NCBI GenBank assembly: GCA_034437795.1
Contig: DAOTTI010000011.1
Coordinates: 1-26,846, forward strand
Length of the DNA: 26,846 nt
Source: DAOTTI01 sp034437795
GTDB lineage: Bacteria; Chloroflexota; UBA11872; UBA12225
Direction of reading: 5' to 3'
Position numbers and translations under genes: made by a program. Position 1 is the first letter of the stretch, and each line of letters opens with the position of its first letter. This document shows positions 1 to 7,642 of this stretch, one piece after another. Below the pieces are notes generated by a model that saw nothing but the letters and a program-made list of their open reading frames with translations, searched no databases and was not told the origin of the DNA.

Positions 1-230
1 CACGCTCGCCCAGCGACGTGGGGCTCAAGAGCACCGGCCAGGGCGGCGGCCCCGCGACTGGCACCAGACGCTGACCGCCATGGCCAAGGCGGCGCCGGTG
101 GTGGGGCCCCAGCAGCCCCCGTGCAACCGGGACCGGTCTTCCTGTCGGCGCCGACCGGGCCTGCCGAAGCGGTGCACGCGGGGCGACTTGCACTGATCGG
201 CGCCGACCCGTCAATGTCGCCGCACCAGCG

Positions 231-350
231 GGGGGCTGGTGGTCGATGGCCACGGTCCACCGCACGGCCGGCGCCTCCAGGAGCGGGGGCGCTGCGCCCC
301 ACCTAGCAGGGGGCTGGTGATCGATGCCCACGGTCCACCGCCAGGCCGGC
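231..350. repeat. Imperfect direct repeat, 78-bp period
   Basis: About 40 bases beginning GGGGGCTGGTGRTCGATG at 231 recur at 309 with a few substitutions. The copies share the CCACGGTCCACCGC core and are 78 bases apart. No coding role is seen. Confidence 0.65.
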
Positions 351-683
351 ACCAAGACTGCGGACGTGGCCCGCCAGTCTCTGGGCTCGATCGGCAAGAG
401 CGACCAGGAGATCGTCGCCGTGCCTGATCCTCCACGGCCTGAACAAATGCGCGTGCCCGCCTCAACGCACGAGCAGCCACCTGCTCCGTAACCGGCGAGG
501 CCTGAACCTCAACCGCTGATTGCGCCTGCATCTGATGCGTGCCTGTACCGCCCGGCTGAGTGTGGTCGGGGGCGCCTCGGCGCCGACAGCCTAACCTGGA
601 CTCCTTTGTGGATGGCGTAAATGGCCGGCCACTCTCATGCCGCGCTGGTGCCCCAACGGGGCATGAACGGGTCTGCGCGAGGC

Positions 684-722
684 GGAGCCCTCACCCTAGC
701 CCTCTCCCCAAGGAAGAGGGAA
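684..722 (+). repeat. Dispersed hairpin repeat, copy A
   Basis: GAGCCCTCACCCTAGCCC is followed by CTCTCCCC and GAAGAGGGAAC. CCCTCT and AGAGGG can pair as a small hairpin. Related copies lie at 5441-5477, 13575-13608, 17094-17153 and 21128-21168, all between genes. Confidence 0.75.
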
Positions 723-783
723 CACCTCGCTCGCCATCGTGGACCGCAGCGCCGTCGGTCGTGGGCGTGCGTACAAGGTCCTG

Positions 784-1767
784 CTACTGAAAGCCGCGGG
801 CGTAGAGCGCGCGGGCCCGCTCGATGTCCGGCGGGCTGTAGTAGGGAGGCACGCAGGCGGCCAGGTTCTGCTCCAGCTCCTCGGCCCGCATCACGCCCGT
901 GACCATCGACGACACTTCAGGGAACGACAACACGAAGCGCTGGGCGGCCGCCGCTAGCGTGGGGGCAGCATCGCCGATGAGGAAGCTCAGCGCATCCGCC
1001 TTGCGCACCACGTCCTGAAGACGCTCAGGGGAAGCGAGGCTCCGCCGGTCATGCGGGGAGAAGATCTGCGCCGCGGCCAGCGCGCGCCGTGCCTCGGCCA
1101 CTACCCCATCCAGCAGCAGGCCGCCGGAGAAGGGCGAGCGGGCCAGCACGCCCACGCCCCGCTCCTGCGCCAGCCCGAACAGCACGTCGGCCGGTCGCTG
1201 GTCGATGGCGCTGAACGGCACCATCACCACCTCCGCCCCGTGCTCGCGGACGGCCAGGGCGGCGCCCTCCGCGCTGGAGGACACCCCCCACGCGCGGATC
1301 TTGCCCGCCTGCTGTAGCTGGCGGAACATGGCAAACGGCTCCGGGCTGCGCAAGACGGCCATCGGCGCGTCGTGCAACAGATAGACATCGATGTGGTCGG
1401 TCTGTAGCCGGCGCAGGCTCAGCTCGCAGGCCCAGCGAATGTACTCCGGCGAGTGGTTCTGGTACTGCTTGGCCAGGATCGACTGCGCGCCATCGATACC
1501 AGGGATGTAGCCGACCTTGGTCACCAGCACCACGTCATCGCGGCGCCCCTTGAAGGCCACCCCCAGGATCACCTCCGCGCGCCCATTGCCGTAGGCGTCC
1601 GAGCAGTCGTAGGTGGTGACGCCCCACTCCTGCGCCTGCCTCAGTAACGCTACCGCGTCCTCGGCGCGAATGGGCCCCCAGGCGGCGCCCCCGATCTCCC
1701 AGGTGCCGAAACAGAACTCCGAGACGGTGATCCCCGTCTTGCCCAGCGGTCGTGTCTGCACTGCCAT
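784..1767 (-). CDS. Aldo/keto reductase
   Basis: NAD(P)H-dependent oxidoreductase of the aldo/keto reductase superfamily, about 327 residues, close to the usual length. The N-terminus has the family opening RPLGKTGITVSEFCFGTW. The catalytic tetrad is visible as Asp54 and Tyr59 (in YDCSDAYGNG), Lys84 (VTKVG) and His132 (YLLHDAP). Lys84 and His132 fall at the ends of successive beta strands of the expected TIM barrel. The ATG at 1767 is preferred because family homology begins there; an upstream in-frame ATG at 1845 would add 26 residues without family resemblance. It is a single-gene unit facing away from the sulfatase. The substrate cannot be read from sequence; sugar or small aldehyde substrates are typical for this branch (L-fucose/D-threo-aldose dehydrogenase-like). 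Family confidence is high, substrate confidence low. Confidence 0.93.
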   Translation of the reverse strand: MAVQTRPLGKTGITVSEFCFGTWEIGGAAWGPIRAEDAVALLRQAQEWGVTTYDCSDAYGNGRAEVILGVAFKGRRDDVVLVTKVGYIPGIDGAQSILAKQYQNHSPEYIRWACELSLRRLQTDHIDVYLLHDAPMAVLRSPEPFAMFRQLQQAGKIRAWGVSSSAEGAALAVREHGAEVVMVPFSAIDQRPADVLFGLAQERGVGVLARSPFSGGLLLDGVVAEARRALAAAQIFSPHDRRSLASPERLQDVVRKADALSFLIGDAAPTLAAAAQRFVLSFPEVSSMVTGVMRAEELEQNLAACVPPYYSPPDIERARALYARGFQ

Positions 1768-1845
1768 TGCCCTTGTCACCTGTTCCTTCCCGTGGCGCAT
1801 GAGCTGCCCGCGTCCAGCTTGAGTGCCGCCGGCATCCAGCTCCAT

Positions 1846-2340
1846 CCCGTTGCGTGTGAGCTACGGGCCGGTGCTCACCGGCGCCAGGCCAGGATAGCTA
1901 CAGCTTACGCCGGCTCACGGCGCAATGCAATCGGCCTCTTGAGGAGAAGCCACCGCCCGCAGCGACCAGATCGCCGCCGGGGGCCGATGGCGGCCACGTT
2001 CACCTATTCACCGAGGACGTTGCGTGCGCCCACCACGCGCTGGCGAGGCGGTTGCGCGTGCCCGCTAGTGCTGTCGCAGGCAACCTCTTCAGGAATGCCA
2101 GCCCGCGCACCAGGGAAAGCCGTGCCAGGTCGCTGGCCTGATGGTGCACTAGGGGCTGCTCTCGGGTATGCCTGAGATGACATTCGCCTATCACGCTGAT
2201 CGCGCTGAGTGGCGCGTGCCCGCTAGGGACCGCGCTCGGGTATGATCCACGGCTGCAGGCTCGCCGAGCTCCACAGCATGCGCACCATCTAAGGAACCGC
2301 ATGCGATGCAGTTGAAGGAAAGGATCCAGGGCAGATCAGC
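1846..2340. other. Intergenic region with diverged repeat copy
   Basis: No convincing gene. It contains one copy (about 2069-2153) of an 85-bp diverged repeat whose partner is at 9709-9793. It also holds two occurrences of GCGCGTGCCCGCTAG (2055 and 2213) and two of CTCGGGTATG (2161 and 2235). The last includes TATGAT at about 2241-2246, a possible -10 box for the sulfatase, though no matching -35 box is obvious. Confidence 0.5.
2069..2153. repeat. Diverged ~85-bp dispersed repeat, copy 1
   Basis: Aligns without gaps to 9709-9793. The last 24 bases, starting TCGCTGGCCTGAT and ending GTGCACTAGG, differ at one position, while the preceding 60 bases match at a little over half of sites. Confidence 0.6.
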
Positions 2341-3816
2341 ATGGCCACACGAACGAGTGCGCGGCCGAACGTCCTCCTCTTCATCACCGACCAGCAGCGG
2401 TGGGATACCCTGGGCTATACCGGCCGGACGCCGTGCCGGACGCCCCACCTGGACCGGCTGGCGCGGGGCGGCGTCGCCTTCGATCGCTGCCTGACTCCTG
2501 ATCCGATCTGCTGCCCCGCGCGGGCCGCCCTGTTCACCGGGCGGTACCCGCACGCCACCGGCGTCGGGAACAATCGTGAGCTGCCCCTCCAGCGCCCGGC
2601 ACTGCCGGAGGTCTTTCGCGACGCCGGCTACCACGTGGCCTACGCCGGGAAGTGGCACCTGGGCCGCGGGCGGGCCGCCGCAGGGTTCGACCGCTTTGCC
2701 GGCGAGCGGGGCCGTGAGTATAAGCAGTGGCTGGCCGAGCACAACTACCGTGACACGTACCCCTACGGCACGCCGGAGTTCTCCTACTACTACGGCGATG
2801 GCGAGGGGGGCCGAGCGCGCATCTCCAATCCCCGCACGGCAGCCCAGGAAGGGCTGACCGAGACCATCTACGACACCTGGGTCGCCAACCGAGCGCTGGA
2901 GCACCTGGAGACGCGGCCCAAAGACCGGCCCTTCTTCCACGTCTGCTCCTTCCACGGGCCGCACCCCGTGTTCGTCGTCCCTGAGCCGTACTACTCGCTC
3001 TACGATCCGGCGCAGGTGCCGGAGCCGGCCAGCTTCGTCGACCCGATGGCGGACAAGCCGGCGTTCCAGAGGCGCTCCATCTGGCACGGCGCGGCCCGCG
3101 AGCACGGCACCACCTGGGCGCCCTGGCAGCAGTCGATGGCCGTCTACTGGGGCTACGTCACCCTGCTGGACGAGCTGATCGGGCGCGTGCTGGGGCGCCT
3201 GGAGTCGCTTGGCCTCGCCGACGATACGATCGTGGTGATGACCGCCGACCATGGGGAGATGATGGGCAGCCATGGCCTCTTCCAGAAATCGTCGATGTAT
3301 GAGGAGAGCCTGCGGGTGCCCTGCCTCATCCGCGCGCCGGCCTTGATCCCCGCTGGTCCGAGCGGGCGGCGGATCACGGCGCCCATCTCGCTGGCGGATC
3401 TAGCGCCAACGCTGCTCAGCCTGGCCGGCCTGGCCGAACCCGGCACGCGCCTGCTGGAGCCTCAGGGACGCGACCTGTCCGGCTGGCTGACCGGCGACGT
3501 GCCGGTGCCGCCGGAGAGCCTGGGCGCGGGCGACGATCCGGCCGCTGGGGCAGTGTTCAGCGAGTACAAGCCCTACGAGGGTGAAGGGATGACGGACATC
3601 CGTTGCATCGCCGGCCCGCGCTACAAATACGCCTGGAACCGCGACGACGTCGATGAGCTCTACGACACCTGGGCCGATCCCGCCGAGCTCCACAATCGCG
3701 CCGCCGACCCTTCCCTGGCCGCGGTGCGCCAGGCGCTACAGCGACGCCTCCTGGCCTGGATGCGCCAGACCGAGGATCCGCTGGCCAGCGTGGCCGGCGC
3801 CGAGCTTGCCGGCTGA
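2341..3816 (+). CDS. Cysteine-type sulfatase
   Basis: Hydrolyses sulfate esters; alkaline-phosphatase superfamily, 491 residues, normal length. The sulfatase signature is at Cys57-Arg61 (CCPAR, then AALFTGRYPH), so Cys57 is the residue expected to be oxidised to formylglycine. Metal ligands are visible as Asp17-Gln18 (ITDQQRWD) and Asp303-His304 (MTADHGEMMGSHG), and Lys316 lies in the following GLFQK. No signal peptide is present, so a cytoplasmic location is likely. The ATG at 2341 gives an N-terminus (RPNVLLFITDQQ) matching the family; a purine-rich stretch AAGGAAAGGA lies about 17 bases upstream, rather far for a ribosome site. The formylglycine-generating enzyme or anaerobic maturase is not in the window. 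The gene stands alone, followed by a possible terminator hairpin. The substrate (sulfated sugar, aryl or choline sulfate) is not determinable. Confidence 0.95.
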   Translation: MATRTSARPNVLLFITDQQRWDTLGYTGRTPCRTPHLDRLARGGVAFDRCLTPDPICCPARAALFTGRYPHATGVGNNRELPLQRPALPEVFRDAGYHVAYAGKWHLGRGRAAAGFDRFAGERGREYKQWLAEHNYRDTYPYGTPEFSYYYGDGEGGRARISNPRTAAQEGLTETIYDTWVANRALEHLETRPKDRPFFHVCSFHGPHPVFVVPEPYYSLYDPAQVPEPASFVDPMADKPAFQRRSIWHGAAREHGTTWAPWQQSMAVYWGYVTLLDELIGRVLGRLESLGLADDTIVVMTADHGEMMGSHGLFQKSSMYEESLRVPCLIRAPALIPAGPSGRRITAPISLADLAPTLLSLAGLAEPGTRLLEPQGRDLSGWLTGDVPVPPESLGAGDDPAAGAVFSEYKPYEGEGMTDIRCIAGPRYKYAWNRDDVDELYDTWADPAELHNRAADPSLAAVRQALQRRLLAWMRQTEDPLASVAGAELAG

Positions 3817-3826
3817 GCGCCGGCCC

Positions 3827-3863
3827 TGCCCGGCAGGTACGCTACTGCCTGGCACGCCGGGCA
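3827..3863 (+). terminator. Possible terminator of the sulfatase gene
   Basis: TGCCCGGC (3827-3834) pairs with GCCGGGCA (3856-3863), and an inner GGCAG/CTGCC stem is nested inside. The structure starts 10 bases after the stop codon and is followed by TTGTCAT rather than a T-run, so it is a weak intrinsic terminator candidate. Confidence 0.45.
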
Positions 3864-3902
3864 TTGTCATCGGGTTCCCAACCTGGGACAATGGGGGCAC
3901 GA

Positions 3903-3983
3903 ACTTAGTGGGTCCTTTGTCATGCCGATTGCCATTCCACTCGGGGAGCCAACGGTCACAGCCATGCCAAGTGACCCACTAGT
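3903..3983. repeat. Imperfect inverted repeat between sulfatase and binding-protein genes
   Basis: TAGTGGGTC near 3906-3914 is matched by GACCCACTA at 3973-3981. The resemblance extends inward (CATGCCGATTGCC against the reverse complement of the right side, CATGGCTGTGACC). The whole 81 bases could fold as a long imperfect hairpin or be a very small MITE-like element. Confidence 0.5.
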
Positions 3984-4013
3984 GGATGCGCCAGGGTATG
4001 GTATGCACGGTGC

Positions 4014-4020
4014 GGAGGTG
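4014..4020 (+). promoter_or_regulatory. Strong ribosome binding site of the solute-binding protein
   Basis: GGAGGTG ends 5 bases before the ATG at 4026 and fixes that start. Confidence 0.85.
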
Positions 4021-4025
4021 AGCAC

Positions 4026-5411
4026 ATGGCTGCTGCCAGCGAGGCAAGGGCAATCGCCTGTGGGCGGAGGCGGGTGATCACCGGTGGGATCGCAGGTGGG
4101 GCCGGCTGGGCGGCGCTGACCGCGGCCGGAGCGGCCGCCGCCTGCGCCCTGCCGGGGAGCGGTGCGGGCCAGAAGCCGGCCGCCGGTGGCGGGCCGGCGA
4201 CGGCCAAGGTCATCATCTTCAATAACCCCCTGTTTACGGCCGTGCAGCATGACCTGCTGGGCGCCCTGGCCGAGATTGATCCGAGCCTCAAGCCGGACCT
4301 GAACCTGTTCCCCGGACAGATCGGCCAGTTCCGCGAGAAGATGGTGGCCATCTACGCCGGTGGCGACATCCCTGACGCCCAGTGGGTCCATCCCTCTATC
4401 ACGTCGCTGGCGGCGTCGAAGAAGCTGCTGCGCCCGCTGGACGAGCTCGCGCGCCGTGACCGGTCCGCGCCCCTGAGCGACTTCTACCAGGGCGTGCTGG
4501 ACTACTTCCGGTGGCGTGACGCCACCTACGCCCTGCCGTGGTACAGCCCCGGGTACGTGTTCGTCTTCAACCGCGCCCTCTTCGACCGCTTGAGCGTGAC
4601 GCCGCCCGACAGGCTAGAGAAGGAAGGCAGGTGGACCTGGGACACGTTCGTCTCCACGCTGCGCAGCCTGACCACCGGCACGCCCGGTTCGCCGGATCGC
4701 ACCATCGGCTCCCACAACCACAACATGAACCTGGACTGGGCCTGCGCCTGGATCTGGCGCAACGGTGGAGACGTCTTCACCAGGGACGGGAAGCGGTGCA
4801 CCCTGAACGAGCCAGCGGCGGTGGAGGCCATCCAGGGCGTGGCCGACCTTTACCTGAGATACCAGGTGGTCAACTATGGGCCGCACCAGACCGATTTCCC
4901 CGACGGCTTCAACTCCGGACGCATCGGCTTGCGCCAGGCGAACAAGGAGGCCACCGCCCCAGGGGAGAATGACCTGGTGCGGGCCACCTTCCCGCTGGGG
5001 ATGGCGCCGGTGTACAAGGGCAAGGCCGGACGCATCAATCGCATGGGGACGCTCGGGTTCGGCGTGGCGCAGGGCGCCCCGAACGGCGACGCCGGCTGGC
5101 GCTGGGTGCGGTTCATGAGCGGCCCGCGCGCCGCCGGCATCCTCATGAGCCGCCAGAGCACGCTCCCCGTGCGCCCGCGGTTTGCGCAGCTCCCCGAGTT
5201 CGCCCAGTCGATGCTCCCCTGGGAAGACAAGGAGGTCTGGCTGGAGTCGCAGGCGACGGCGCGGGCGCTGGTGCAGCCGGCCAGCTACAACGACATCGCC
5301 ACCATGTGGAACGCCACCTGGAACGACATTCTGGCCCAGAAGGGCCCTGTCAAGGCCCTGCTTGACGATCTGACGCGCCAGGTCAACGCCCTGCTGGCAC
5401 AGGAGCCCTAG
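4026..5411 (+). CDS. ABC-type sugar solute-binding lipoprotein (family 1)
   Basis: Extracytoplasmic substrate-binding component of an ABC importer, 461 residues. The N-terminus has a twin-arginine-like stretch GRRRVITGG (13-21) followed by an Ala/Gly-rich hydrophobic segment and AAAC at 37-40. This fits Tat-type export with a weak lipobox and Cys40 as the lipidated residue. The mature part resembles family 1 sugar-binding proteins: FPGQIGQFREKMVAIYAGGDIPD near the N-domain, ALPWYSPGYVFVFNRALFD around the hinge, and a late GWRWVRFMSG motif. Start choice rests on the GGAGGTG site. No permease or ATPase gene is adjacent, so its transporter partners must be elsewhere or absent. Unlinked binding proteins of this kind are common in Chloroflexota. 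The ligand is probably a sugar or oligosaccharide, but this is inference. Confidence 0.9.
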   Translation: MAAASEARAIACGRRRVITGGIAGGAGWAALTAAGAAAACALPGSGAGQKPAAGGGPATAKVIIFNNPLFTAVQHDLLGALAEIDPSLKPDLNLFPGQIGQFREKMVAIYAGGDIPDAQWVHPSITSLAASKKLLRPLDELARRDRSAPLSDFYQGVLDYFRWRDATYALPWYSPGYVFVFNRALFDRLSVTPPDRLEKEGRWTWDTFVSTLRSLTTGTPGSPDRTIGSHNHNMNLDWACAWIWRNGGDVFTRDGKRCTLNEPAAVEAIQGVADLYLRYQVVNYGPHQTDFPDGFNSGRIGLRQANKEATAPGENDLVRATFPLGMAPVYKGKAGRINRMGTLGFGVAQGAPNGDAGWRWVRFMSGPRAAGILMSRQSTLPVRPRFAQLPEFAQSMLPWEDKEVWLESQATARALVQPASYNDIATMWNATWNDILAQKGPVKALLDDLTRQVNALLAQEP

Positions 5412-5440
5412 TCTGGACTTTTCACGGCCGGCGAAGCGTC

Positions 5441-5477
5441 CCCCCTCTCTTTGGGAGAGGGTCAGGGTGAGGGCTCC
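5441..5477 (-). repeat. Dispersed hairpin repeat, copy B
   Basis: Opposite-strand copy of the element at 684-722: CCCCTCTCTTTGGGAGAGGG followed by TCAGGGTGAGGGCTCC. CCCTCTC and GAGAGGG can pair. Confidence 0.75.
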
Positions 5478-5626
5478 ACTGGTGTCATCCAGGCGACCCT
5501 AGATCCCTGCGGCAATGGCCGGCCACCTATTGAGCCGCGCTTGCGCGTCAGACGAGCATGGCCGATGATCCACGGCTGGCCAACCGTTCTCTCCCCCACT
5601 GATCGTCCCGCCAGCGGCGGGCATCA

Positions 5627-5671
5627 TGGGCGGGGCAGCACTCGCTACTCGCTACTCGCTGCTCGCTGCTC
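5627..5671 (+). repeat. Heptamer array with GC-rich head, left copy
   Basis: A TGGGCGGGGCAGC head is followed by about four CTCGCTR heptamers (5641-5671). It is the inverted partner of 6774-6827; the two enclose the propeller gene. Confidence 0.8.
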
Positions 5672-5723
5672 ATGAAGCCCGCGGTCGCGCCTCCCTTCAC
5701 GCCGGACGAAGGCGCCGGGCGGG

Positions 5724-6620
5724 TTAGCGCCTCACGAACTTCTGGATGCGCTGCCCCTGCAGTACCTCGCAGACGTAGAGGTCGCCCCGCGGGTCGACGC
5801 AAGCCCCATGGGGAGCGATGAACCAGCCCGGCTCGCGCCGCGGCTCCCCGCCCCAGCGGGCAACGACCCGTCCGTCTGGATCCAGGATGCTCATCCGGTG
5901 CTGGAGCTCAGGGACGTAGATGAAGCCGTCGCGGTCGACGAAGATGTCGGTCGGCTGGCGGAACCCTCCCCACTCGCCCAGGTACTCGCCCTCGGGGCTA
6001 AAGCGCTGGATGCGGTGGTTCTCCCGGTCCGCCACCAGCACGCGGGGTGCCCCATCGCTCCCGCCCCGCCGGTCGTACCACACGCTGTGGACGAGCTTGA
6101 ACTGGCCGGGGCCATCGCCGGGCACGCCCCAGGAGCGTAGCAGCGTGCCGTCCGCGCCAAAGCAGTGCACGCGCGCATTGCCGTACCCGTCGGAGACGTA
6201 GACGTCCCCGTCGGGCGCGACCGAGACGTCGGTGGGGCGATTGAAGGGCGTCTGGTTGCCTGCCGCGCCGTGCGTCCCCAGCGCGCGCAGCGGCTTCCCG
6301 TCGAGCGTGGCCTTATAGACGACGTGGGGCTTGCGGTCCACCAGCCAGATACGTTCCACCCCGCCCTCGGTGACGTCGGGACCAATCGCCATCCCGTGGG
6401 CGTCTTCGAGGAAATCCGTGCCCCAGGACCCTACCAGCCGGCCCTCGCGGTCGAAGATGAGCACCGGCGGCTCGGCGCCCGGCGGGCGGTGAAAGACGAA
6501 CACGCGATCGTGGCTATCCGTGGCCACGGCCGCCGTCTGGCCCAGGCGCCAGCCCTCCGGCAGACGCCCCCACCCTTCCACGACCTCGTACGAAAACGGA
6601 GCGCTCCCAACTGTGACCAT
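5724..6620 (-). CDS. Six-bladed beta-propeller, peptidyl-amidoglycolate-lyase-like protein
   Basis: NHL-type propeller of 298 residues, related to the lyase half (PAL) of peptide alpha-amidating enzymes. Blade signatures repeat along the protein: RVFVFHRP, ERIWLVDRK, DVYVSDGYGNARVHCF, VLVADRENHRIQRF, GFIYVPELQHRMSIL and GDLYVCEVLQGQRIQKF. NRPTDVSVAPDGDVYVSDGY and the following PGDGPGQFKLVHSVW closely recall the PAL core. An upstream ATG at 6695 is in frame, but the ATG at 6620 has a good site (AGGAG about 9 bases upstream) and starts the conserved region. No signal peptide is visible. Bacterial relatives are often annotated as NHL repeat or alpha-amidating lyase family; true lyase activity is unproven. 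It is transcribed alone and flanked by inverted heptamer-array repeats. Confidence 0.85.
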   Translation of the reverse strand: MVTVGSAPFSYEVVEGWGRLPEGWRLGQTAAVATDSHDRVFVFHRPPGAEPPVLIFDREGRLVGSWGTDFLEDAHGMAIGPDVTEGGVERIWLVDRKPHVVYKATLDGKPLRALGTHGAAGNQTPFNRPTDVSVAPDGDVYVSDGYGNARVHCFGADGTLLRSWGVPGDGPGQFKLVHSVWYDRRGGSDGAPRVLVADRENHRIQRFSPEGEYLGEWGGFRQPTDIFVDRDGFIYVPELQHRMSILDPDGRVVARWGGEPRREPGWFIAPHGACVDPRGDLYVCEVLQGQRIQKFVRR

Positions 6621-6773
6621 GCGCTTGCTCTCCTGTGCTCCCCATGACCACTGCGCGCTGTGCGCCGTAAGACCGCCAGGGGAGTGAGGGTGCATCCTAC
6701 ACTACCATCGCATCAATCGAGTAGAGGCTGGCCGGCGCGACCGGTGTTCCCGGATGGCAGCGGGACGAATGGA

Positions 6774-6827
6774 GGGAGCAGGGAGTAGCGAGTAGCGAGT
6801 AGGGAGTAGCGAGCGCTGCCCCGCCCA
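6774..6827 (-). repeat. Heptamer array with GC-rich head, right copy
   Basis: Six heptamers (GGGAGCA, then GSGAGTA-type units, 6774-6815) run into GCTGCCCCGCCCA. Read on the minus strand this is the same head plus array as 5627-5671. Degenerate units also occur near 14288-14325. Confidence 0.8.
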
Positions 6828-6880
6828 AGCCGCACGCCTGTGGCCGTCGTTCCCGCTCTCTGCGTCGGAGCGGGGGCGAC

Positions 6881-6932
6881 GGGGCCCAGCCGCACGGTGG
6901 GGCGAAGTGGGGCAGGGGTGCGGCTGGGCCCC
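6881..6932. repeat. 14-bp perfect inverted repeat
   Basis: GGGGCCCAGCCGCA (6881-6894) and TGCGGCTGGGCCCC (6919-6932) pair exactly across a 24-base loop, with one further C-G pair outside. It lies between the divergently transcribed propeller and helix-turn-helix genes, so it is not a simple terminator of either and is probably part of an intergenic repeat. Confidence 0.75.
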
Positions 6933-6990
6933 GGCCGAAGGGGGTGAGGTCCATTTCCCTTCTCTGGGGTCTTTCCCATACTATGGAATG

Positions 6991-7009
6991 CAGGTATACT
7001 TTGTACCTG
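6991..7009 (+). promoter_or_regulatory. Possible -10 box inside a palindrome
   Basis: CAGGTA (6991-6996) and TACCTG (7004-7009) form an inverted repeat, and TATACT (6995-7000) inside it resembles a -10 hexamer. It lies about 60 bases upstream of the TTG start at 7062. A regulator bound here could block the promoter. No good -35 box is seen. Confidence 0.4.
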
Positions 7010-7061
7010 GAGACGTGTAGCGCAGCCTTGCTCGCGTCTCTGGGAGAGAGGATTTACGTCT

Positions 7062-7625
7062 TTGACACAGCTGACCCACTCAACGACTGCGACCGCAGCA
7101 GCGCTAGACCCTGTCGCCACCATCCAGCCGTCCGCCGCGTCTGCCGGCGATGTGTCTCAGCCGGCAGCGGGTGCCGCCGTCGCCCCGCTCCAGCGCCGTC
7201 CCCATCAGCCCCGCCACCGCTACTGGAGCATTCGCGACCTCTCGCGCCGCATCTGGTACGGGCGCGGGTATGAGCTGCTCCGCCTCCTGATCCGCTCCGG
7301 CATCCTGCCTGCAACGCGCTCGACGCGTAGCTGGTGGGTGGCCGATGCCGACGTGCGGGGCTTGCTGGCCGCCTTCGACGGCCGTGCCGGCAAGGTCCGC
7401 GCCTTCCGCCGCCTGGACGGGTGGCTGCGTGAACGCTGCTACGTCGTGCCTCTGACGGCGGAGGTGGCGAACGCCCTGGACGGCGGGCGCGCCGGCCTCG
7501 CATGGCGAGGCCGGGCCTACCTGCCCCAGTCCGCCTGGCAGGCCGACGTCACGCCCGATGGCGCCACCATCTACCGGCACCGCTCGGGCGCGGCCATCGG
7601 CTCGACGATGGCGCGCGCCGCGTAG
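7062..7625 (+). CDS. Helix-turn-helix (excisionase/MerR-like) protein
   Basis: Protein of 187 residues with an Ala/Thr/Pro-rich, probably disordered first 45 residues. A segment resembling an excisionase-type winged helix follows: YWSIRDLSRRIW, then LLIRSGILPATR and SWWVADADVRGLLAAF (about 54-108). The remaining 80 residues (RLDGWLRERCYVVPL, GLAWRGRAYLPQSAW) match nothing I recognise. Translation probably begins at TTG 7062, with GAGAGAGG about 10 bases before it; no ATG or GTG is better placed. The pseudouridine synthase gene starts 17 bases after its stop, so the two may be cotranscribed. The upstream palindrome could be its own operator. It may be a small DNA-binding regulator, but the target is unknown. 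Confidence 0.7.
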   Translation: MTQLTHSTTATAAALDPVATIQPSAASAGDVSQPAAGAAVAPLQRRPHQPRHRYWSIRDLSRRIWYGRGYELLRLLIRSGILPATRSTRSWWVADADVRGLLAAFDGRAGKVRAFRRLDGWLRERCYVVPLTAEVANALDGGRAGLAWRGRAYLPQSAWQADVTPDGATIYRHRSGAAIGSTMARAA

Positions 7626-7642
7626 CCTGCAGCCCTGAAGTG

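Larger units (their letters stand above)
1..783. other. Gene-poor repeat-bearing stretch
   Basis: No reading frame here shows a recognisable protein, a good ribosome site or a domain motif; the open frames are short and low-complexity. The stretch holds an imperfect direct repeat (231-272 and 309-350) and one copy of a dispersed hairpin repeat (684-722). It may be decayed coding or mobile DNA, but no transposase signature was found. Confidence 0.5.

Noticed and set aside
211..531. Possible 106-codon gene or transposase remnant on the minus strand
   Set aside because: No ribosome site or recognisable motif; the sequence overlaps the direct repeat.
2191..3273. Long minus-strand open frame (360 codons) opposite the sulfatase
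   Set aside because: Antisense to a well-supported gene with all catalytic motifs; its translation has no domain and is an artefact of GC-rich third positions.
6774..6815. Heptamer array considered as CRISPR or minisatellite gene
   Set aside because: Units are 7 bases without spacers, so not CRISPR; it is treated as part of a dispersed repeat.
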